Shown here one piece after another: positions 1 to 5,712 of a DNA stretch of 5,712 nucleotides. Location of the stretch: positions 1 through 5,712 of the forward strand of contig JALZVN010000083.1 of assembly GCA_023299965.1 (NCBI GenBank), in the 5' to 3' direction. Below the pieces are notes generated by a model. It was given only the letters and a program-made list of their open reading frames with translations, ran no database searches and was not told where the DNA came from. Numbering within the stretch: position 1 is the first letter of the stretch; each line of letters starts with the position of its first letter. This DNA is from Saprospiraceae bacterium. Its GTDB lineage: Bacteria > Bacteroidota > Bacteroidia > Chitinophagales > Saprospiraceae. A program made the position numbers and the translations under genes.

Positions 1-28
1 GACTACAATGCATAGATATATGGGGCAT

Positions 29-64
29 TAAAAAAGAGGCTTCCAAATGAATGAAAGCCTCTTA
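29..64 (-). terminator. Intrinsic terminator of the mechanosensitive-channel-like gene
   Basis: A perfect 9-bp stem (AAGAGGCTT at 34-42 pairing with AAGCCTCTT at 55-63) encloses a 12-nt loop. Read on the minus strand, the stem is followed directly by a run of six T (complement of the A-run at 30-35, partly shared with the stem). It lies about 28 bp past the stop codon of the minus-strand gene at 92-1264. Stem, U-tract and distance all fit Rho-independent termination of that transcript. The plus-strand side lacks a T-run, so it is probably not bidirectional. Confidence 0.85.
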
Positions 65-91
65 CTGTTGGGTTTAATATATTAGTGTGGA

Positions 92-1264
92 TTATTCTCC
101 TCTAAACTTCTTAAGGATGTGTTCCATTTGCTTACCAGCAGCTTCTCTTCCACCCAATCCGAATGAAAGTGCTACCGCTACGGCAACTGCACCTAGCGTC
201 AAACCGAATGCAAGGTTCACGATATCGTTAGCGATACCCATTGTACGAAGAGCGATCGCTAAGAACAAGCCTAACGTAGCCATTCTTGTGATCATTGCTA
301 AGAACTTATCTTGTACTGCATCGGATGCAGTGGTAGAGATCCAGTTACCGATGGCCATGATGATAAGACCAAATAAGATTCTACCAGACATTTCTAATAA
401 GTCATTCAATAAACCAGTTATTTGACCGAATTCTAGTTGCTCAGCAGCGGCAATAACCCCTGTAAACATTAAGAAAGCAAATACTAAGTTTGAAGCTAAG
501 CTTGACATCTTTGTATCACCAAGCATGTTAGCTATTCCCATCTTGTTAGCCATATTGTCAACACCAAGGTTGCCCAATAATTCTTTTAGAATGTTTGTGA
601 CAAATTTACCACCGAAGTAGAATACAGCAAGTATAATAGCTGCCGCGATCAACTTAGGAATAGCGTTCAACATAGTCTGTAGCATTCCTGTTAATGGCTC
701 AGATAATGTCTTAAACCCTAATTTATCAATTGCGATGATAAGAATAGGAATGAATATAATGATAAAAACAAGCTGCTTTACAAGCTTACCAAGGTCAAAA
801 TCCTTAGTTGCAAAACCCATTTTAGTAGAGAAGCGATCTAGAGATTCACCTGCAAAACCCATAAGTTCTGATACAATCGTTGCTATCATATATCCAGCAA
901 ATCCTATGATGCCGGCAGTGATAATCTTTGGTACCGCTGATAAGAATTCAGCAACCATTCCTTTTAGAGGATCTAAAACGTCAGTAACGCCTAATTTCTC
1001 TAAAACGACCATCATTACGATAAGCATAACGATGTAGTATACCATTTTAGAGATCATTGCCTCTGGGCTAAAATTTGATTTCGTAGATTTAAATAATCTG
1101 TTGTCAAGATCTGTTTTGCTTAATAGTCTTTTGGTAAGACTACGCAATAACCTTGCAATGAACCAACCGATTATAAGAACTAAAATTACTCCAATAATAG
1201 AGTTCATGTTTCCTCCGAAGGTTCCTAAAAAGGAGTCTAAGGCTAGTTTAATTTGTTCCGTCAT
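92..1264 (-). CDS. Mechanosensitive ion channel-like membrane protein (conserved TM helix repeats)
   Basis: This 390-residue polytopic inner-membrane protein is probably a small-conductance mechanosensitive channel or a relative. Hydrophobic segments lie near residues 22-39, 71-88, 113-132, 162-179, 203-222, 257-275, 292-310, 324-341 and 348-370. Helices of the 'LPKIIxAxIILxxGxxxAxxL' kind, typical of the conserved TM helix family (PF05552, as in Pseudomonas CmpX), recur at about 22-45, 110-135 and 200-225, and more weakly at 292-316. Residues 90-152 and 181-245 are clear copies of one unit: KLG...PLxGM, then (V/I)PK(I/L)I, then KMG(F/I)A. A third partial copy starts at 276. The C-terminus carries FGLGGREAAGK (368-378), like the pore-lining third helix of MscS, then about 12 charged residues. 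The large cytoplasmic beta domain of MscS is absent. The start has no Shine-Dalgarno, as is common in Bacteroidota. The gene is monocistronic in this window, divergent from the giant gene, and followed by a good terminator. Ion selectivity and gating cannot be read from sequence. Confidence 0.88.
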   Translation of the reverse strand: MTEQIKLALDSFLGTFGGNMNSIIGVILVLIIGWFIARLLRSLTKRLLSKTDLDNRLFKSTKSNFSPEAMISKMVYYIVMLIVMMVVLEKLGVTDVLDPLKGMVAEFLSAVPKIITAGIIGFAGYMIATIVSELMGFAGESLDRFSTKMGFATKDFDLGKLVKQLVFIIIFIPILIIAIDKLGFKTLSEPLTGMLQTMLNAIPKLIAAAIILAVFYFGGKFVTNILKELLGNLGVDNMANKMGIANMLGDTKMSSLASNLVFAFLMFTGVIAAAEQLEFGQITGLLNDLLEMSGRILFGLIIMAIGNWISTTASDAVQDKFLAMITRMATLGLFLAIALRTMGIANDIVNLAFGLTLGAVAVAVALSFGLGGREAAGKQMEHILKKFRGE

Positions 1265-1396
1265 GTGTTTGAAGAGTTTTTATTAGTTTATTAAGAATTG
1301 TATTAAAAAAGTGTTAATTGTTATATTTCTTAGGACAGACATTTTTCGGAAAAGTAACTCATGTGCCTTGATATATTATTAATTCATGATATAAGT

Positions 1397-1412
1397 GTTA
1401 ATAATTGTTAAC
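1397..1412. promoter_or_regulatory. Near-perfect palindrome, candidate operator
   Basis: GTTAATAATTGTTAAC is self-complementary at 14 of 16 positions. It sits near the middle of the divergent spacer, 133 bp from the minus-strand start and 136 bp from the plus-strand start. A similar sequence missing an internal TAA (GTGTTAATTGTTA) lies at 1311-1323. Two related sites between divergent genes fit a repressor or activator site, but AT-rich composition makes a chance origin possible. Confidence 0.3.
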
Positions 1413-1501
1413 GATTCAATTAGGAGTCGAATTGATTTGCATAGCATGATCTATACTCGTAAATTTAGTCAGAAGACTAGTTTTTGTGATTTTTAACATT
1501 A

Positions 1502-1518
1502 TATACTAGGTTAGTATA
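1502..1518. promoter_or_regulatory. Inverted repeat TATACTA-GGT-TAGTATA upstream of the giant gene
   Basis: Perfect 7-bp arms with a 3-nt spacer end 30 nt before the ATG at 1549. A matching inverted repeat with the same TATACT/AGTATA core lies at the same relative position ahead of the protease gene (4891-4905). The site could be a transcription-factor operator or part of a promoter core. A lone TATACT half-site also occurs at 1452-1457. Confidence 0.45.
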
Positions 1519-1534
1519 CACAGTTTTATAATAT

Positions 1535-1540
1535 AGGAGA
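1535..1540 (+). promoter_or_regulatory. Shine-Dalgarno-like AGGAGA
   Basis: AGGAG ends 9 nt before the ATG at 1549 and supports that start codon. A purine-rich site this close to consensus is notable because the other starts in this window lack one. Confidence 0.6.
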
Positions 1541-1548
1541 AATTGTAA

Positions 1549-4500
1549 ATGAATATATTCAAATCTAAATATCTATATCTACCTATATTATCACTAGCCC
1601 TTTTGTGTATCCAATATTTTTTGAATAACGATGAATTTTTATTTCAAAAAACTACGAATGACAGCATAATTCTATCTTATGGTAGTCAAAAAATTAACCT
1701 TACACCTATTCAAAAGCACCTTTCTATTCCAGTCAATCAGTTGAATTGGTCAAGATTGGCTTCGCCTACCTCTTTTATCATTAATGAAAATCGAGAATCA
1801 GCCTATTATCTGCAAAAGGTGGATATTTTTGTAGAGAATGAATCCAAGCATGCTACATTCAGTACTTCTGCAATGGATCAGGAGCTTTGGGAGACGATCT
1901 ATGATAAATTTGGAAATCAAGCGACACTATATATTAAAGTAACAGATGTTGAAGGTTCGCAATATGCAGCTGTACTTTCGCAAGCTCCTACAGAAGGATT
2001 GCATACGCAGCAAATAATGCTCAATTCTTTTTATGATTTTGAAAGCCTATCTATTGATAATACTACCGTTAGGAGTACATTTAATAGAAATGCACTAAGG
2101 ATTCCTCTCCATACTATTCAAGATGAGAGCTTGGTTCCGCTAACTTACCTAACTAATGAAATAGCTCAATCAAACATAGAGTGTGAGATCGAATTGTCAG
2201 GAGCTACCCAAGATAATTTACACGTACTTGTAAAGTCAGGTCATGGAAACATGAGAAAAGTGTGTTTCGAAGTATCTGAAATTATGACACTAAAAACTCT
2301 CTTAGCGCATCACGTAGAGGAAACTACCATATACTTCTGTAGTGGTTCGCCGACTTCAGTAGATCGGCAACTAGGAATCTTGGTAGTCTCCGACCAAAAA
2401 AAGCTATTGGCAGTCCAGCCTACACTGCTGAACAAGCTGGTAGGTATATCAATGAATGATATTGTTTTTGACCATGTCGAATTTAGCCCGGTAGACATTG
2501 ATTTTGTTTGGGGGGATATTGAGTTGAGATTGACTAAAAACAAAGAAGGGAACTATCATGCTAAAAAAAGGATAGGTAAAAGTAAATGGGATAAATCTAT
2601 TCATGGATCACCAAATCTCTTGATGGGAAAAAGTCTGCATATGGATAGCCTCTCATTTGATTTCTCTATCGCCACACAAGATAAGGATACTGTAAATGAA
2701 CTTCGAATAGAAAATGTCCATGCAAATGATTTTGGTAATTCTATGAAGTTGAATTTATCAGATACGCTATTATCCGCCAATAGCCATAAATCTATTATTC
2801 GATTGGATCAAATCCAAAATGATGGTATGGATAGCGCAAGCATCAGCCTTGAATTAGAAATTTATGATGATTCCCCTAAAACTAAAGAAAAGAAGTATCA
2901 GCTGCATTGGGGGGATATCGATACGACGCTCACTCAAAAAGAAAAGAAGAAACACTTTTCAGAAAGTTTGTCAATGAGCATTGATCAGTTCAATCAATTG
3001 CTTGAAAAGGAACCGGTATTGACTTCCTCGCAAAGAGGCGTGCTAGCTGCATTCAGCTATGAGTTAGTCCATAAAAGAGCACATAAAAGGCTTCAATCTA
3101 AACGCGTCAAAACAAATATAAAGAACCCTAAAGTATTCGACCAATTGATGGGAGAGTTTACATTGGATAATAAAATTCTGATAGGGGACGAGTTTGTTTT
3201 GCAAGACTTTTCGGGAGAAGAATTGCCGAAGCAAGAGCAATTGCGATTCGAGATCCTTATTGATAACGATAAGCAAGAAGAGGAATCTATTGATGATTCT
3301 AATGTCTTTCTAAACTGGGGTAGCAGTATTCTGAAAACCACTCCTTTGTTAGACAACAGTCGGAAAAATAAAATACAAGATCAAATTGTAGAGCGGAAAA
3401 ATCTATGGAAAATCATTAATCAACCCGCCATGCTTAATCGCTTTGGAGTCAAAGAAGCCATTATCAATGCAGAGTGGTTTATCAATGATGACATATATAC
3501 TCAGGAAAAGTGCGAAACAGAGTGGAAGGAGTGTTTTGCAAACTATATCAAAAAAGCAAAATCGGGAGATTTTGTGAGTTTGTTTCTAAGAACGAAAAAT
3601 GGCAATGGGGCTATATGTCAGTTTTACCTAGACAAAATTCAAGAGGAAGATATCATTGGCTTTGGGAATACAGAGTTTGATAGTTTGTTGTTTAAATACG
3701 CGAAACAAACGTATCGAATCGAATCAAAACCAAAATATAATTATGATTTTATTTGGGGCGAGTCAGAGTTCGCTTTGGAACTCAAAGGAAATCCAAGAGT
3801 ATTCGGTGGTCAGCATATGATAAATCAGAGAGACCTGGAGGATTTATTAGACAAGAAAATATCTATCATCTCTAGTGATGGTGAAGTGATCACAATCAAG
3901 CATGCCTATATGTATATCTCCAATATGAAAAATAGAAACAGACCATGGAAAGGGAAATGGATTAGCTATGATTTTGACTGTGAAAATCTTGATTGTGCCT
4001 TGCCCTTCGAGAATGTACAAGAATTGATAAAGGAATTAGAGGTAGGAGCGTATAGCCTGCGTGTTTTCGTCGACCAACATGATCAGTCGGAAGAATTTGT
4101 CAAAGTGTCTTTCATTGATTTTGTCATTGAAAATGAATCTAATGCTTGGTCGCCCAAAGAATGGGTTTCTAGCAACGTGGATACAGATATTTTTGAATTC
4201 CAATTTGTCTATCAAGAGAAAGAGAAGACGCTTGTCAAATTAGACAAACGAAATGAAAAATATCAATGGATAGTAGATAAGTACGAGAATGATCCAGCCG
4301 TGGAGATTATCAATATACCCACTTTCAAAACGATACAAAGGGCTATATATACCAAAAATGATAAAGGATCGAATAAGGGCATTCGAACCACTGAAGTACT
4401 TAGTAAAGACTACACTAATGCATATACACTCAATGATTATCATGACTTAAAGGGCGGTAAAGCAAAGTTGTTTTGGAAGGGGTATCAATCTCTATATGGT

Positions 4501-4782
4501 GGACAGACCTATTGCAAAGATGACTTCATTTGTGCAGATGGAGAACTACAGTTACAGATAGGTAAAGATATTGTCCCTATCCTAAGAGGGGACTTGATTG
4601 TATTGCCAGAGTCAGGTCCTGGATACAAATTTATTTTTGATGACGTGGACAGTATGGAGATCATCTCAATCCTAAAAGATATCCCACCAAAAACCAATCT
4701 ATTTTTTGAGAATATTATCATACCAGATGATAAAGGAGAGCGGGTGAGACTTCCTCTAAAATTCGCTTACCATTTGGAGTAA
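1549..4782 (+). CDS. Giant membrane-anchored modular extracytoplasmic protein of unknown function
   Basis: The 1077-residue product is not one I can name. Residues 1-7 are basic (K5, K7) and 8-25 hydrophobic, giving a signal anchor or uncleaved signal. LALLC at 16-20 is a poor lipobox because the residue before Cys is Leu. The remainder is hydrophilic and probably periplasmic. It appears to be built of about 130-150-residue modules. Each opens with a strand of pattern hydrophobic-x-hydrophobic-x-W-G-x5-L: VWGDIELRL at 320, HWGDIDTTL at 453, NWG at 589, IWGESEFALEL at 735. Degenerate versions are SYG at 43, VYQ at 887 and FWKG at 975. Several modules end in a Leu-rich helix plus beta pair, such as YIKKAKSGDFVSLFL (666-680), LIKELEVGAYSLRVF (826-840) and ILKDIPPKTNLFFENI (1041-1056). 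This ending, including DxxGERVRLPLKF, loosely resembles the GldM C-terminal domain. Ten cysteines follow the anchor, six of them in close pairs. No catalytic motif is evident. The start is supported by AGGAGA. A structural, binding or scaffold role is inferred only. Confidence 0.85.
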   Translation: MNIFKSKYLYLPILSLALLCIQYFLNNDEFLFQKTTNDSIILSYGSQKINLTPIQKHLSIPVNQLNWSRLASPTSFIINENRESAYYLQKVDIFVENESKHATFSTSAMDQELWETIYDKFGNQATLYIKVTDVEGSQYAAVLSQAPTEGLHTQQIMLNSFYDFESLSIDNTTVRSTFNRNALRIPLHTIQDESLVPLTYLTNEIAQSNIECEIELSGATQDNLHVLVKSGHGNMRKVCFEVSEIMTLKTLLAHHVEETTIYFCSGSPTSVDRQLGILVVSDQKKLLAVQPTLLNKLVGISMNDIVFDHVEFSPVDIDFVWGDIELRLTKNKEGNYHAKKRIGKSKWDKSIHGSPNLLMGKSLHMDSLSFDFSIATQDKDTVNELRIENVHANDFGNSMKLNLSDTLLSANSHKSIIRLDQIQNDGMDSASISLELEIYDDSPKTKEKKYQLHWGDIDTTLTQKEKKKHFSESLSMSIDQFNQLLEKEPVLTSSQRGVLAAFSYELVHKRAHKRLQSKRVKTNIKNPKVFDQLMGEFTLDNKILIGDEFVLQDFSGEELPKQEQLRFEILIDNDKQEEESIDDSNVFLNWGSSILKTTPLLDNSRKNKIQDQIVERKNLWKIINQPAMLNRFGVKEAIINAEWFINDDIYTQEKCETEWKECFANYIKKAKSGDFVSLFLRTKNGNGAICQFYLDKIQEEDIIGFGNTEFDSLLFKYAKQTYRIESKPKYNYDFIWGESEFALELKGNPRVFGGQHMINQRDLEDLLDKKISIISSDGEVITIKHAYMYISNMKNRNRPWKGKWISYDFDCENLDCALPFENVQELIKELEVGAYSLRVFVDQHDQSEEFVKVSFIDFVIENESNAWSPKEWVSSNVDTDIFEFQFVYQEKEKTLVKLDKRNEKYQWIVDKYENDPAVEIINIPTFKTIQRAIYTKNDKGSNKGIRTTEVLSKDYTNAYTLNDYHDLKGGKAKLFWKGYQSLYGGQTYCKDDFICADGELQLQIGKDIVPILRGDLIVLPESGPGYKFIFDDVDSMEIISILKDIPPKTNLFFENIIIPDDKGERVRLPLKFAYHLE

Positions 4783-4800
4783 TTTGTCTTTTTAGACAAG
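4783..4800 (+). terminator. Weak hairpin just after the giant gene
   Basis: TTGTC (4784-4788) pairs with GACAA (4795-4799) across a TTTTTA loop, with a possible extra T-G pair outside. It begins directly after the stop codon at 4780-4782. The stem is short and is followed by CGGCACATTTTATT rather than a clean T-run, so termination would be weak. It could equally separate the giant gene only partly from the protease gene. Confidence 0.25.
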
Positions 4801-4890
4801 CGGCACATTTTATTCTACCAAGAGTCATAATGCTTTCAGACTCGTGAACTTTACCTTTTACTACAAATGGTATCAAAAGTCCCAAACTAC

Positions 4891-4905
4891 TATACTTTGA
4901 GTATA
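4891..4905. promoter_or_regulatory. Inverted repeat TATACT-TTG-AGTATA upstream of the protease gene
   Basis: Perfect 6-bp arms with a 3-nt spacer end 32 nt before the ATG at 4938. The core matches the repeat at 1502-1518 and differs only in having 3 rather than 5 nt between TATACT and AGTATA. TATACTTTG is also one base longer than the Bacteroidota -7 element TAnnTTTG, so it may be promoter core rather than operator. Confidence 0.45.
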
Positions 4906-4937
4906 AATGCATAATTTAGCGAATTCAATATCAAGTC

Positions 4938-5609
4938 ATGAAAAACAAAACAATATTATTCATCTTTAGCAGTCTGGCGGTGTATGTGGGACTAACCTAC
5001 TTTGGAGGAGAGATCGGTAGGAAAATAATGTATCCTATAAAATTGTTTGTAACCTTTCTTCATGAATTTGGACACGCGTTTGGTGCTTTAATCACAGGAG
5101 GAGAAGTAGTTGGATTTGTGGTGAATGAAGATGGAAGTGGAGTGACTACTACGAGAGGAGGAAGCCGTGCGGTGATCATTATGGGTGGGTACATTGGCTC
5201 TGCCATTTTTGGAAATCTACTTTTTTATATAGGTGCTAGAAAAGAAAAATTTACTCAAATTACCTTATACGCTATCGCTGTATTGATGACTATCATTGCA
5301 TTTGTTTGGTTCTCTTCTATGTTTACTAGTGGCTTTTTAATTGTGTTTTCTTTGGCGCTATTTGTATTGGCAAGGTTTACGAATTTAGATCAAATCATCA
5401 TTATGTTTTTAGGTCTCACCAGTATTTTGTACATCATTCAAGATTTCAACGTAGGCCCTAGTTCTGATTTAGCTGCTTACGCGGACCTGTTTGTGGTGAT
5501 ACCTGCTTCTGTGTGGATGTATGTATGGCTCATTATAGTGGTCGTCCTTTTTATACTCAATATTAGGATGATTTTCAGTGGGGCTATGAAGTCAGATGAA
5601 ATTGCTTAA
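4938..5609 (+). CDS. M50B-like integral membrane metallopeptidase
   Basis: This 223-residue polytopic protein fits the M50B-like family (PF13398, distant relatives of site-2 proteases), which normally runs to about 200 residues. The zinc motif is HEFGH at 42-46 within the second hydrophobic segment, followed by the family-typical ALITGGEV (50-57). A second family feature, GGYIGSAIFGN (83-93), opens the next helix. The third metal ligand is probably D177 in GPSSD (173-177), followed by the usual IPASVWMYVW stretch (188-197). Hydrophobic segments lie near 6-22, 34-52, 77-99, 107-125, 128-147, 152-167 and 184-208. All expected active-site residues are present, so it is likely active, with zinc-dependent proteolysis in or at the membrane. 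The substrate is unknown. The in-frame stop at 4917-4919 makes ATG 4938 the first possible ATG start. No Shine-Dalgarno is seen. It follows the giant gene by 155 bp on the same strand and carries its own upstream inverted repeat, so it is probably transcribed at least partly from its own promoter. Confidence 0.88.
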   Translation: MKNKTILFIFSSLAVYVGLTYFGGEIGRKIMYPIKLFVTFLHEFGHAFGALITGGEVVGFVVNEDGSGVTTTRGGSRAVIIMGGYIGSAIFGNLLFYIGARKEKFTQITLYAIAVLMTIIAFVWFSSMFTSGFLIVFSLALFVLARFTNLDQIIIMFLGLTSILYIIQDFNVGPSSDLAAYADLFVVIPASVWMYVWLIIVVVLFILNIRMIFSGAMKSDEIA

Positions 5610-5666
5610 AAAGAAGGTATACTATATGGATGAAGATAGAATAGTCAATAAGGAAATGCATATATA

Positions 5667-5690
5667 GTCGATAGTTTCTATGACGCATTT
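5667..5690 (+). terminator. Possible weak terminator after the protease gene
   Basis: GTCGATAG (5667-5674) pairs with CTATGAC (5678-5684) across a TTT loop, with one bulged G, and is followed by GCATTT. Stem stability is modest and the T-run is short. It may instead be a regulatory element of the next gene, which seems to start at 5702. Confidence 0.25.
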
Positions 5691-5701
5691 TAATAAAACA
5701 A

Positions 5702-5712
5702 ATGAGCAAACC
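5702..5712 (+). CDS. Probable start of a further gene, cut by the window edge
   Basis: ATG AGC AAA CC encodes Met-Ser-Lys-Pro/Thr-class residues and is preceded by an A-rich leader (TTTTAATAAAACAA), a common Bacteroidota start context. Only 11 bases are visible, so the product cannot be named. It lies 92 bp after the protease gene on the same strand. Confidence 0.4.

Larger units (their letters stand above)
1265..1548. promoter_or_regulatory. Divergent intergenic region with inverted repeats
   Basis: This 284-bp AT-rich spacer must hold the promoters of both divergent genes. No exact Bacteroidota promoter pair (TTG around -33 with TAnnTTTG around -7) stands out on either strand, so I do not place one. 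Visible structure: GTTAATAATTGTTAAC at 1397-1412 is palindromic except for one position pair; a shorter related sequence GTGTTAATTGTTA lies at 1311-1323; TCAATT (1416-1421) pairs with AATTGA (1430-1435) across 8 nt; and TATACTAGGTTAGTATA lies at 1502-1518. Some such repeats are expected by chance in AT-rich DNA. No ORF of note is present. Confidence 0.5.

Noticed and set aside
87..425. 112-residue plus-strand ORF at the left end
   Set aside because: It lies antisense within the channel-like gene, whose repeats and membrane helices are coherent. Its composition is what the complement of helix-coding DNA would give.
1594..1608. Lipoprotein signal (LALLC, residues 16-20)
   Set aside because: The residue before the cysteine is Leu instead of Gly, Ala or Ser, so lipid modification is unlikely. 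A signal anchor fits better.
4822..4843. GAGTC...GACTC inverted repeat with 12-nt spacer
   Set aside because: Only 5-bp arms with a long loop and no T-run. Such a pair is expected by chance.
4718..4912. 64-residue minus-strand ORF across the gap between the giant gene and the protease gene
   Set aside because: It overlaps the last 65 bases of the giant gene in antisense, has no clear ribosome site, and resembles no family I know. Its first codons lie over the inverted repeat at 4891-4905. A homology search for its middle part (residues about 16-45) would settle whether it is a conserved small protein.
5626..5667. Tiny plus-strand ORF (13 residues) after the protease gene
   Set aside because: It is too short, acid-rich and without family features or conserved context. 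The A-rich leader at 5688-5701 points to the ATG at 5702 as the next real start.

Overview
The window looks like a chromosomal segment from a member of the Bacteroidota, perhaps a marine Cytophagia-type bacterium. The evidence is AT-rich DNA, A-rich leaders mostly lacking a Shine-Dalgarno sequence, and protein types common in that phylum. The lineage is an inference from style, not from a marker gene. I see no RNA genes, insertion sequences, CRISPR arrays or phage genes.

Layout: a minus-strand gene (92-1264) encodes a 390-residue multi-pass membrane protein of the 'conserved TM helix' mechanosensitive-channel type. It ends at a well-formed intrinsic terminator (29-63). A 284-bp divergent intergenic region with several inverted repeats separates it from a very large plus-strand gene (1549-4782). 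That gene encodes a 1077-residue protein with one N-terminal membrane segment and a long extracytoplasmic part. This part appears to be built from about six or seven highly diverged modules, each opening with a hydrophobic-x-hydrophobic-x-W-G strand motif. I do not recognise the protein by name. The end of the last module resembles the C-terminal domain of the gliding/type IX secretion protein GldM, but only loosely. After a 155-bp gap, a plus-strand gene (4938-5609) encodes a 223-residue integral membrane metallopeptidase of the M50B-like type, with HEFGH in a membrane segment and a downstream GPSSD motif. The last 11 bases probably hold the start of another plus-strand gene.

The least expected observation is a shared inverted repeat, TATACT-(3 or 5 nt)-AGTATA. 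It ends 30 nt before the start codon of the giant modular gene and 32 nt before that of the protease gene. This suggests that the two plus-strand genes share a regulator or promoter architecture. With that, the pair can be read as a possible functional unit of a surface or periplasmic modular protein and an intramembrane protease. No step of this reading is proven by sequence alone.
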